Assembly (NCBI GenBank): GCA_907165275.2
Contig: OU015678.1
Location: 4,774,001 to 4,838,000 of the forward strand
Reading direction: 5' to 3'
Source of the DNA: Zygaena filipendulae
Taxonomy: Eukaryota > Arthropoda > Insecta > Lepidoptera > Zygaenidae
Length of the DNA: 64,000 bases
The translations under genes and the position numbers were made by a program. Each line of letters opens with the position of its first letter. The stretch's first letter is position 1. Under the pieces are notes generated by a model. The model was given only the letters and a program-made list of their open reading frames with translations, did not search any database and had not been told where the DNA came from. Below are positions 21,301-34,400 of this stretch, in pieces.

Positions 21301-21585
21301 AATAATTATTTGAAGAGGCCCCTCGATTTCTCCAAGATCCCATCATCAGATCCCGGCTTGGTGGCAATGCGACCAACATGGGAGTATAGCCTTTCAAACA
21401 AAAATAGTACATTGTTATCCTAGGGGTGAAAGTAAGTTAATTAGTCCCGAGACGGGGTCCCCTGACAACGTACATGCCAAATTTCAACCTAATCCGTTCA
21501 GCCGTTTTTGCGTGATTGAGTAACAAACATCCAAATATCCAAGCCTCCGCACTTTCACATTTATAATATTAGTAGAAAGTAGAAT
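21300..21585 (-). mobile_element. Repeat fragment joined to a reverse Helitron-like fragment
   Basis: Left part shares CCTCGATTTCTCCAAGATC with 16280. Right part (GACAACGTACATGCCAAATT ... CTTTCACATTTATAATATTA) is the 5' half of a Helitron in reverse. Confidence 0.5.
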
Positions 21586-21771
21586 TAAGATATTATTATA
21601 ATATTTTTTTTATACTTATTGAATTAGGTAGGGACTTAGTTATTTTTTTAAGGAATATTTTGTGCTTCAGTGAGCAACTACAATATGAATTTAAATTGCA
21701 AAACATCATGCAGTCTGCTTTTATTCGCTAAAATATAGTACCTACTTTCTTTATTCTGTAATGAATATGAT

Positions 21772-21880
21772 AATCCTTACTTATTGTAAATGCGAAAGTG
21801 AGTTTGTTTGTTTGTTTATTAGGCTTTCACGCCTTAACGTCTCAACCGACGTTATCAGGGGTACACAGAAGGACATAGGT
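21772..21880 (+). mobile_element. Helitron-like element, 3'-truncated
   Basis: Starts TCCTTACTTATTGTAAATGC and stops after the GGACATAGG word. It is the last repeat before the FAR gene. Confidence 0.55.
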
Positions 21881-22273
21881 TAAAAGCTACAAATAGGTAC
21901 ACATTATTATATAATAGAAAAGTAAGTTGTCAATCCACTATGAAAATATAATAGTACCTTCCTATTTAATTCACAAGACTACATTAACAAAATATCATTG
22001 AGTTAATGTTTTCATTAGACCTATTGCGACAAAATTAAGCTTATGTTTGCAAATACATAGTATTGAAGGTGATGGAAGCAACACCTTGACTTCGAGAGGA
22101 GTTGATGAAACATAAAACATAAGTCCGCCTTTGGACATTTAGCCGTTTGGACGTTAGCCGTTGGCTGTTTTGTATTTTTTTTATGTTTGATAAAGCATAC
22201 AAACAAACAAACCTACACTCGCCTGTCTGCCTACCTACTGACTTAAATAAATTTTTAGACAAAATCCACCATA

Positions 22274-22471
22274 ATGGCGCCACCTGTCGACGTAAGGAAG
22301 TACTATGAGGGGAAAACAGTATTCATCACAGGCGCCACAGGTTTCTTGGGAAAAGTTCTGGTAGAGAAGCTCCTTAGAAGCTGTCCAGATGTAAAAAGGA
22401 TATACTTGCTGATCAGGCAGAAGAAAAACCAGAGCAGCGCTGAGAGGTTGGACGCGTTTATCAGCAGTAAG
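22274..22471 (+). CDS. FAR: FAR exon 1
   Basis: Residues 1-66. Contains the NADPH-binding TGATGFLG motif and the following helix [10 protein letters not shown]. It ends in phase 0 at AAG before GTCAGT. Confidence 0.93.
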
Positions 22472-25400
22472 GTCAGTACAATGTTTAATAACAGCGCCAT
22501 CTAGTAGCGAGTAACGGCTTTACGATCGAAAAAAAAACGAAATTTGCAGGTTTTCTCCCTCTGATTAAAGAAAGAAGACGAGTATATATGTACAAAAAAA
22601 TTCAACTAGGTTTAGTTTTTATTCGATTCTAGTTTTACTTACGAAATACATAATATAAGCATAAATTTCTAGTCCTAAAAACAACCTCTTGCCAGGTCTT
22701 CGAGCGGCTTCAGAAGGATTCTCCCAAGTGTTTCGACAAACTACGGCTTGTGCCCGGGGATATCTTGGCAGAGAAACTCGGCATCAGTTCAGAGGACGAG
22801 GCAGAGTTGCGGCGAGAGTGTCAAATATTCTTCCATTGCGCCGCTTGCGTCAGGTACGTTGAAGAACAAGGTACTCTTATATATATATATACACCGCCAT
22901 CTGTTTACAGCCAAACAAAACATTTTATTTCGAAAAATAAATTGTACACCTACACATTTGAGATTTTTTGCTATCGCTTTTATCAAATACTTACTAGCTG
23001 TTCCGAAAATCTTCTATATAATAAAAATTAATAGCCAAAATAAGTGTTGCTAAGCGTATAACTTCCAAACAACAGCACCGATTTGGATAATTATACTATT
23101 GGGCGAACTGCCCAGTAATATACTTTTTAATTCTAACAGCCGCACTCAGTCGACTTTAACGATTACTTAGTTAAGTATAGATTTTGAAAACAAAATTGCC
23201 GCAATTAGAGACTTTCAGTAAATTAATGTTAATTGGCATTTAATGAGATGTAACTTTATTAGTTAAATGCCAATTAACATTAATTTATTAAACTTGTCTG
23301 ATTGCGGCAGTTTTGTTTTAAAAATCTATACTTAACTAAGTAATCATTAAAGTCGACTCTGACTGCGGCGGATAGTGGGTTAATGGTTGTTAAGAGTTAA
23401 TTAGATAAGTAGATAAGTTATTAATTAGATAACAATATAATATTTTATTTCTATATAATCATTATTTATAGTAATATGAGTGCTGCCTCGCCAACAACCC
23501 GTTTAAATTTTCAGGTTCGACATGAACATACGTGACGCTTTGAACCTCAACACACTCGGCACCAAACGAGTATTGACGTTGGCCAAGACCATGGAGAAAT
23601 TGGAGGTACCTACCCTTATTTTGTTTACTTCAGTTTTTGTTCTTAAAGTTGCAACTGGCTGGTGCACACTGCACAGCACACTTCCAATAGCATCACCTTC
23701 TGCTGCCAGCAAAGAGGTGGTAACTGCTGAGGCTTCGGCTGTCTGAAACTTCTGGTAACTTTTGTGCGTTGTGGGGACCAGCTCTGCGTCACTTTCATCC
23801 GACCAGATCTTCACCAGATTACTACGTCTCTGTTGGTCGGTGGTCGGTTGCTTTAGTCCTCTTAGAGCCTTAAAGCCTTGCTCTTTAGCTCTTTCCATTT
23901 CGGGTGACTTTGAGCTTTATCTGAGACCGTATTTCAGTAGGTAACACAGGTCAAAGACTCTGACTTCTTGGCGCACTGAGGTGCTTTGAAATAAAATATA
24001 TTATTACGTCGCTTCTCGAATGCTGCAGCACCTGCAGCAGTTCAACTTAATGATTAGACAGTTGGCAGACCGCGTTTTTGACTCACCACTGTTGACCCAT
24101 CACATCCTCAGGTGTTCCTGCACGTGTCAACAGCATACAGCCGCTGCGAACTTTCCACGCTCGAAGAGAAACTTTACCCAGAACTGCACAACCCTGAGAA
24201 AGTTCTCGACTGCGTCACTTGGATGGACGATGAGTTGCTGAACCGATTGTCCAGCAAGTCAGTACTTTTCATTCATTTTAAAGACTAGCTGGAACAAAGT
24301 AAACATAGGTATTTCTATAGCTCTTCCGCGCGGTTTTACCCGGATTGTTGAAAACTCTTTGTTGCTTAGGAAACCTTTAGCTTTTTATCAGTCAAAGATT
24401 TGGACTGAAGAGATTATTCGAATGGGTTCAGTGGATCCAATGGTACTAATCCTTGCTAATATTATAAACGAGCTGTTCTCCGTGGTTTCACCCGCAGTAA
24501 TTTCGGAGTTCCCGCGGGAACTTCAGGATAAAAAGTACCCTTTGTCCTTCTCTGGACCCCCGACAACGTGCATGCAAAATTTCATAATGATCGGTTGAGC
24601 CGTTAAGGCGTGTAAGCATAACAAACAAACAAACTAGCTTTAGCATTTATAATAATTATTAGTAAGAATGCGAAGGTGAGTTTGTATGTTTGTTACGCTT
24701 TCACGCCTCACCGGCTCAACGGATCGTCGTGAAATTTTGCATGCACTTTTTATCCCGGAATTCCCGTGGGAGCTCCGAAATTACCGCGAGTGAAAATGCG
24801 GGGAGAAGCTAGTTTACAAATAAACTCTTCACGGTTTACCTATCTCATATCTTTTAAACTAAATTTGAATGACAATATTATTAGACCTTGGGGGTCTGGA
24901 AGATGAAACTTTAGCCTCAAAATAGACCATACCAGGGTCCAGGATGAAGAACTTACAGGGCATATTATGTACAACTTTGTGCCATTATAATGTTGAAGAA
25001 AATCCCTAGAAGTTATGATAAATCGATTCCCTTTTGTGCAGATTAATTGAACCCCAGCCAAACACTTACGCCTACACCAAGTCGTTGACTGAGAGCTTGG
25101 TGCAACGTTACGCTGGAGACTTCCCGATAGCCATCGCAAGACCGTCCATTGGTGAGTGGAACAAGGCGAAATGTTTCTGTTTCTTATTTTGTACCTTTTA
25201 TGTGGGGACCAATATACTCTTTTTCTTTCCTTCTTCTTTCTTTCAAATCCTACTAATATTATAAATGTGAAAGTGTGGATGTTTGGATGTTTGGATGTTT
25301 GGATGTTTGGATGTTTGTTACTCAATCACGCAAAAACGGCTGAACGGATTTGGATTAAATTTGGCATGAACGTTGTCAGGGGCATAGAAAAGGACGTAGG

Positions 25401-28400
25401 GTACTTTTTATCCCGGAATTTTTGCGGGAACTCCGAAATTACCGCAGGGCACTGCTAGTAGGTACTTAATATTTGTATAGGCAAAAATATTATGAGTTTA
25501 CCACATATTGACAAAAGTATTTATTTATTTATTTATTAAAAAATTATGCACGTAACGGTACAAAAGTCGGACTTAATGCCACAGTGGCATTCTCAGCCAG
25601 TCAACCTTCAGATAGTACAGAGAGCTCACTTGGCAGTGCATTTACGATATAATATATTTCGATAAAAACTCACAACAAATACATACAATATACATACATA
25701 CATACATAAACACACACATACATAAGTATATTATGTAAGATTACTTTGGTAGTACAGATATTAAACAATGCGGGTGTGAATTATATTCTTACTAGCTGTT
25801 CCCTGCAGTTTCACCCGCGTTAATTTCGGAGTTCCTGCGGGAATTCTGGGTCAAAAAGTACCCTTGACAATGTCCTTCTCTGTACCCCTGACAATGTGTA
25901 TGCAAAATTTTATGATGATCGCTTGAGCTGTTAAGGCGTCTAATCATAACAGACAGACAGACAGGCAGCGTTACTTTCACATCTATATATAAAAGAAAGT
26001 CGTGTTAGTTACTCCACTTATAACTCAAGAACGGCTGAACCGATTTGGCTGAAAATTGGTGGGGAGGTAGCTTAGAACCAGGAAACGGACATAGGATACT
26101 TTTTATCCCGGAATTCCCGCAGGAACTCCGGTCGGTGAAATCTCTTGAAATTTTGCATACTTAGGTACACATTGTCAGGGGTACAGAGAAGGACATAGGG
26201 TAGGTACTTTGCATTCCGGAATTCCTGCGGGATCTCCGAAATTTTCGCGGGTAACACCCCGGGCACAGCTAGTTTATAATATTAGTAGGGATTATGAACT
26301 AACTGATCCCTGCAGGAATCCTTTTTTAGCTGACGTCTCCTATCAACGTCTGATCTCTGCCTGTCAAACTTCAGCTTCATAGGTCAAGTAGCTTTTCAAT
26401 ACTATGTGTTCCCGTAGGAATGCCGCGATAAAAAGTACCTACCCTATATCCTTCTCTGAACCCCTGAAAATTTGTAAGTTGTATATGAGCCGTTAAGGCG
26501 TGAAAGCGTAACAAACAAACAAACAAACAAACTCACTTTCACATTTATTATGGTAACAATGAGTGATGACTGGCGGTTCCCTGCGAGTTAACCCGCTGGA
26601 ATTTTCGGGATTTCCTCAGGAACTCCAAGATGGAAACTCTGTTTAGCTGACTTCTACTAAACATGTGTCACGTATTGATATTCGGATTTGATACTTGTTT
26701 TTCTAGTGACGGCGTCTTACAAGGAACCAGTGCCAGGTTGGGTGGACAACCTGAATGGAGCCACAGGTCTGCTGGTCGGGGCTGGGAAAGGTATCAGACC
26801 AAGATCATACTATATTATAAGTATCAGCTGTTCTCCGCTCTCACCCAATTTAATTTCAATTATACAATACAATACATTAAACTTTATTTACACCAAAGAT
26901 ATTCTACAGTAATTATGCAGATTACATGCATGGCAAAAAGGCGGCCTTATTGGTGCAAGCAATTTTTTCAAGGCAACCTTGACGTGATAGAACTTATTAT
27001 TAGTTGTATGCTCCTTTGAACATATTTCAGGATTATCTACAGAACTTGACACCTATTTAGATATCAATAGATCTTACCTCCGCACTCAGAGTCGACTTTG
27101 ATGATTACTTAGTTAAGTATAGATTTTTAAAACAAAACTGCCGCAATCGGACAAGTTTAATAGATTAAGGTTAGTTGGAATTTTACTAATTAAGTTTCAT
27201 CTCATTAAATGCCAATTAACATTAATTCACTGAACGTCTCTGATTGCGGCAGTTTTGTTTTAAAAATCTATACTTAACTAAGTAATCATTAAAGTCGACT
27301 CTGAGTGCGGCGGTTAATCTATTGATATCTAAATAGGATTAATTAATTAAGTAATTACTGGGCCATTGCAGAACAATGTTTGGGAAACATTGCATTAGAA
27401 CTACCTAACTCCTACTACGACAGTGTACAAAGAGACGAAAATAATTTACTGAATACTGATAGGGAAGAATACCCAGATTACTAAAGGAAGCTAATGACCT
27501 TTATCTTCGGTGCGGTAAATTACGGATAGAAAAACATACTAGATCAAAGTGCTCAGATATACAACGAACTTCCCAATGACATTAATTTGTGTTATTTGAC
27601 GACCCGATTGGCGCAATGGTCACCATGCCTGCCCGCTAATCAAGAGGTTCCGGGTTCGATTCCCGGTGGGGGTGGACTTTGTGTGATGAACACAGGGTTC
27701 CATTTTCCAGTCTGGGTGTGTATATATATATCTATTATCTATAGTATAATTATATTATCTGTGGTATAATATATATGTAATAATATGTGTAGTATATACC
27801 ACGTTTGCTTGGTTTCCACGACACAAGCTTATAGCTTAGTGTGGCATCAAGTAGATCTGTGTGTTGTGAAGTGGATTATTATTATTATTATTTGATGGGT
27901 ATCTGCAATGCCCATCAAACCTTAAAAAGTGATACGCAATAGAACCCCCTTTTTTTTTAAACAGTTTCTCGTACCGCCCCCACCTTTGTGTTATAGTACT
28001 ATTTTAGAATTAACACATTCTTCCTACCTATATATTCTCTAATTATTTATCAAAGTTTTTTTTTTTCGTATTTCTTAAATGAATCATAACACATATTATG
28101 TAAATCTTAAAAAAAATAATTCTTGAACTGTTTTAGCTCCGAAGTTGTAAATAAAAAATGAAACAAATTACTTAAACCGTAACCTGTTTCGATTCTCCTA
28201 ATGCGGTAGAACTTTGATCACGTAGTTGTAAAAGAAATGATAACATTATTATTATTATTACTATTTATTATATTATCTGTCTGCCTGCGCCCGTGACGCC
28301 TCCGAAAGGCTCCAGCGGAAGATCAGCGTCGGGTGGTCTCTGCACCACCTGGCTAATGCTGAGCTGGTCGCCTTTTTGCCGCAACACAGTTCTCCCGGTA

Positions 28401-31400
28401 CAGTTATGATATTTTGGCGTTTGGGAAGCAGTTCCTCATTCATGTTTTTTTTAAATTGTAACTTGTAACTGTATGTTGTAACTATCCATGTGTTGTGTCA
28501 AATAAAGTTCTTTCAATTTCAATTCAATTTCAATTTCAATATAATAAATTATTTCGAATTATTCACGTGTTTACATCCGAAGTCGTGTCTGTTGATCGTG
28601 ACGCTCCGCAGGGTCGAACAATTGGTTGGCAGCAATGCAACAGCAACTCTGGATGGCGACTACTAGTAATCGCAACTCAGTTACAAAGCTATCTTCCTAA
28701 GATGTTTCTGAAACAAAACGGTCAAACATACTGTATTACTAAAAAGGTCTGGAATCCCACTTCTGATGTGGGATAAGGGGAGGTAATTTAAAACTCTAAG
28801 AACCTCTGGTAAAAACCTGAGTCGTAGCAGTTAAAATAAATAGCAGAAAATAAATGAAATGACAAGATATTCAATTGATGTTCCTTTATTCCTTGTTGGA
28901 TTACTCTTTTAATTACTACCGCTTCGGAAAGTGTTATAGCTGTGGAGAAGAAGCGGCGGAAGAAACTCCATAGCAACACTATGTTTCAAACATAATATAA
29001 TATATATGTCAAATTACAATCAATACATGTCATAAGTAGGTACACCTTAGGTTACATAACATATCAACATAGGTAAGATCAGCATGGATCTATATAATTC
29101 CATAGCCTCGAAGCTATGGCATCGTAAACAATATCTATTAAAAGAAATGGATCACAAGTTATTGAAATAATAATTATGGGTTTTGAAATAGAGTAAGTCT
29201 GGGTACTTAACTTTCGATATCACTGATTAACGCCGCCCGTGATGTCCACCAAACGACTCAGGATAACAATAGTACAATAATTGGACATAGATAAGCAATA
29301 GTGTGTTAACCCACACTGGAGAAATTTTGAGTAAATCGTGTTTTAAAAGTAGGACCGCCATTTTGTGTCAACATTTTTTATGTTCAATATTTAGTTACAT
29401 ATTTAAGCAATGTAATAAGGTAAACGCATAATTAAAAAACGTTCACTAACTCTCAATAAATCGTTCTGAATCAATAACTTAATTTTGTGGGTTAACATGT
29501 TATTGCTTATCTGCGTCCAATTATCGTAGTGTAGTCAGCAGGGACTTTTATACTAAGGTTCTCCCTGCAACTTCCATCACACATTTACACTTAACCAATC
29601 AGAAACAAGAGAATTACCCCGCCACAATAACATCGTGGTGGGTAGACGGATTAACTAATCAGAAACAAGATTTAACCCGCCACAATGACATTGGGGCGGG
29701 TAGATGGAAAAATAACAAAGGTAGTATGTACAAATACTAACAGCTCAAAGTAGGTAGGTACCAAACAATACATTTTTATACTTAATTATAATAATAATTA
29801 CTCTATTCAATTAATAATAATCTATTAACTGCGTCATACATTACATTGGTAAGGTTGGCACAAAATGCTTTCATAGATCGGTTCAGCGATTTGTATAAAA
29901 GTGCCTACTCTTAAAAACGTAGTGATTATTTGCTCAGTGGGATGAACCAATTAAGCTAATGCTATAAGAAGTAATTTAGGCCACTTTGGAGTTCCTGCGA
30001 GAATTCCTTAACTGACAGCTAGTGTTCAATACAATTTCGCTCTTATTTTTTCAGGCGTAATACGCACGATGCATTGTAACGAGGATTACAGAGCTGACGT
30101 CATTCCTGTGGACTTTGTGGTGAACGGCTGCCTCATACTAGCCTGTTTGACTGCTCTCGAGAAGTAAGTTGCTGTTCTGTGGTCGATTTCAAGAAGCCAC
30201 TTGTTCTTCTTCTTTTTATACAACCTAAATATGCCATACCTTCTGCTCTTTTTTTCTAAGTTATATTTACATCTGAGGGCGTTGCTGAGATGCATTTCGA
30301 TGCTTAAACGGATCTTTTAGCGATGCAGTCTTTTTTTTTTTAAACTGATTGGTCAGACATTATTTTGTCCATAATCTCGCCTGATTGTAAGCGTAGATAT
30401 GAACTAAGGTGTTACACGTCTGCCAATTAAGTACCTGTTCACTCTGCTCTTGAAAAGGTCCAAATTGTAGTTTGGGGGAAACACAGACTCCGGCAGGTCG
30501 TTCCAGTCCCTAGCGGTACGCATAATGAAAGACGAGGCAATGTCGCGTTAATTACGAGTCGCAGTTAATTACCACCATAGCACTTAACACAGAGTAGGTA
30601 TATTTACTCACTAGCTGTACCCTGCGGTTTCACCCGTCCGTCACGTTGTCAGAGTTAAGTACAGAGAAGGAAATAGAGTACCTTTCAGCCCGGAATTCCT
30701 GCGGGAACTCCGAAATTTCTGCGGGTGAAACCGCGGGGCGAAGCTAGCTGGCTTATATTTGTCTTTCATAGTCATTTGTTCCGTTGTTGAACAATCACTC
30801 GGGACCTAGGTCACGAGCAAATTACCCTGAAGCACTTCCTATTTTATTTTTTGAAGGCAATTAACAATCTTCATTATCTACTAAGTAACTTAAAACGAGC
30901 AATTCTTGTATATTTATATAAATGTCTATGTAATCTGAATCTCGGAAACGGCTCCAACGATTTTCATGAAATTTAGTATGCAGGGGGTTTCGGAGAGATT
31001 AATCGATCTAGCTAGGTTTCATTTTTAGATATCCGAGTTATCAGGCAATGAAAAATGAGTGTTGTTTTCTACTTACCAACAGATGGCGCTATACACAACG
31101 AGCGAAGCTCGGTGACCCAGATATTTATTATTATTAGCGTTTGTATATTTGTAATTTCAGATCGAAGGAAGTCCGCGTGTGCAACGTCACGGAGTCGGGC
31201 GTCAACCCTCTCACGTGGGGGAAAGCTTTAGCTATGGGTATGAGTTTGTCTATAACTATTAACTACTATAGTTGTGCCCTGCGGTTTCACCTGCGTTAAT
31301 TTTGGAGTTCGCGCGGGAATTCCGGGATAAAAATAAATATTTAAATAAATAAATAAATCCTTGTCAAGCAATTTCTTCCAGTGTTCGGAATGGATTTGAA

Positions 31401-34400
31401 CCGTACTGCAGCTTGTAACAATAATTATTCGCGCACAAAAACACGTCCACATTAACGATACTGACACGTGTTTCTGATACGGTCACGGGATAATGTTCGG
31501 TAAATTGTCAAAAAGTGTGGACCCACCTTTACATGCGAGCCGAGCAAGCGCGGCGAGCGTGCCGCGGCACGGGCCGGCGATGCGCCAAAACAAATAGTTT
31601 ACACAGAAATAAGAACTCCTATGGCAAGCTACTTCGACTTTGTTATAAGATAAAAGCCAGACCAATATTAACCTTACCTGCATTAACACCTCTTCCAGGT
31701 CGCAAGCACGTCAAGGACTATCCGTTCTCCGTCTGCCTGTGGTACCCTGGCGGGACGATAAAGAAGTCACGACATCATCATGAGATAGCGGCACTCTTCA
31801 CTCACGCACTTCCAGCTTACTTAGTCGACACACTATTGCTTCTACTCGGTCAGAAGCCATTGTAAGTATCACTTATATCCTATCCATCTACTATCTTTAA
31901 ACGAGCAATTCTTGTATATTAATATAAATACTTCGCTCGTAGTGTATAGCGCCATCTGTTATAAGTAGGAAAACAAATACTCATTTTTTATTGCCTAAAC
32001 GGATAAAACGACGTTTTCTAAAAATGAAACCTAGCTAGATCGATTTATCGCCCCCGAAACCCCCTGCACACAAAATTTCATGAAATCGTTGGAGCCGTTT
32101 CCGAGATTCATATTATATAATATATTATATTTTTTTTTTATATATTTTTTTTTTCCCGACATCCAATTTCAATGAAACAAAGCTCCAAGCTAAGCATAAT
32201 CTACCTGTGAATATTGCATGAAAATCGGTTCAGTAAATGCGGAGATTATCGTGAACAGACAGACGGACAGACAAAAAGGAATTAAAAAAAATAAATAAAA
32301 AAAAAACTTTCATTTTTTGGGCTTGGTTACTCTTCTTTTATCACCCCTCTCAATTTTAGGTTAAAAAATATTCATTTTATTATATTATAGTATAGACAGA
32401 TGTATGAAAGAAAATGCTTAATGAAAGTAGCCTATAATTTTATTTATATGTAATACAGTGGTCATAATAATATGTAACGTTCCACGAGAACTACTGCCGA
32501 CAAACTGCTATGCAGTTTGGCAGACCTATGTAACATGCCATGTATTTATATTTTTGGTAAATAAAATAAAAAATATATATAGGTATATATAGATAATAAT
32601 ATATACAAGAATTGCTCGTTTAAAGATAGTAGATTAGATAATATAATAGGTCACCTCCAAACTAATATTGAGTAACTTTTAAAGTATAAATTTTTTTGAC
32701 ATAAAATATATTTTAATCATATTATTGTTTATTTTTTTTAAATGAGGTGTATCAGGTTTTCAGTTAATTCATTAACACGTTGTAAAGGTACCACATTTAG
32801 TTAGTTTCCACGACACAAGCAAATACCAGCTTACTGTAGGATCAAATAGATCTGTGTGTTATGAAGTGGATTAGTATTATTAAAAATGCTTGTAATAAAC
32901 TAAAATCAATATACTTAGATATTATTTTTTACTAGCTATGCCTCGCGGTTTCACCCGCGGTAATTTCAGAGTTCCCGCGGGAATTCCGGGCTAAAAAGTA
33001 CCCTATGTCCTTCTCTGTACTCCTGACAACATGCATGCCAAATTTTATCCACATCCGTTCAACCGTTTTTGCGTGATTGAGTAACAAACATCCAAACATA
33101 AAGATATGTCTATATCACACATTCAAATATCCAAACATCCACACTTTCACATTTATAATATTCATAAGATTATTTTAAAAATTGTAGGTGTCTAAAAATG
33201 ATTAGAATTATAATCACAAAACCGCTTTCCGATTTAAATTCCGAAAAATTATTGCCACAAAACTTAATAATATTGCCCCGCACGTTCCGCCATCTTTGAG
33301 TGCATTCTCCCGTTTCCAGCTTGGTGAACATTCAGAAGCGAGTCTCCTATGGCCTGGAGGTACTCCAGTACTACACAACGAAGGAGTGGTACTTCGTGAA
33401 CGATAATTACCTGGCGTTGAAAAACAGTGTGACGGAAGAGGACAACAAAATTTTCTACACGGACTTAAAGGTCAGTTGTCAGTAGTTTGAAAAAAAATGT
33501 GTACTAGAAACGTTTTAAAGATTACTTAATTTTAAATAAAGATTTTTGAAACGAAATTGCCGTTGTCATAGACGTTCATTAGATTAATGTTAATTGGCAT
33601 TTAACTAAATTTGGCTACAGGTGACTGGTTTAGATCATATGATGCAATTTATTACCGTTGCGTTGGGGTGCAGAATTATTCAACTAATTAAGTTACATCT
33701 TATTAAAATGCCAATTAACATTAATTTACTGAACATCGTTGACTAAGTAATCATTAAAGTCGACTCTGAGGGCGGCCGTTAATCAGTCAAATGCTAATGA
33801 GCATGTTGATTAATTTTTTTTGTCGTCCGTCTTGTAGATCAATAAAAAATATTGGACACTTATTTTTTTCTTTTTTTACGTAATCAAAACTCACATAGAT
33901 ACATACATACATACATACATACACAGACACATACATACATACATACATACTCTATTCAATTTTATATTTGAGTTGTTAAGGCGTGAAAGCGTAACAGACA
34001 GACAGACAGACAGACGGACTGACAGAGTTATTATAAACGCGTGTCCAATATTTTTTTATTAATCGACAAGACGGATTAAAAACTAAAATGGAGACTAGCC
34101 TATTAGTGGTCGACTGCGCAGTCGAATGGCCTTTATACAATTTTCTTTTTCACCAAAAACACTGCTCTGGCGGCCCATACAAATGAAAAAATCAAGAAAC
34201 AATGCGAAGTAAACGAAACAGTCCCCCTAGCCAAATCGACATTTTACTACTAGATCAACCAATTAAAACCTTAGTTTGAACGATTTGTTATTTGGTTTTC
34301 TATGCACTAACGATTGTAGAATGCCGATTTGGCTAGTGGGGCGTTCCGACACGCTCGTAGGCGGCGGCTGCGACTTGCGCGCGAATCAGCTGTAAACGTA

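Noticed and set aside
23503..23898. 131-codon reverse frame over FAR exon 3
   Set aside because: Antisense to a well-supported exon and running into the intron; no protein similarity recognised.
27600..27675. A functional tRNA gene
   Set aside because: A and B boxes are present, but the sequence continues into the SINE body and (ATT)n tail, and the same unit recurs at 3509, 9461 and 35382.
31515..31865. 116-codon forward frame as a separate gene
   Set aside because: It reads through intron 8 into FAR exon 9; splice sites and homology favour the FAR exon alone.
33901..34025. CRISPR-like array
   Set aside because: The repeats are ACAT and CAGA microsatellites with no unique spacers, and the genome is eukaryotic.
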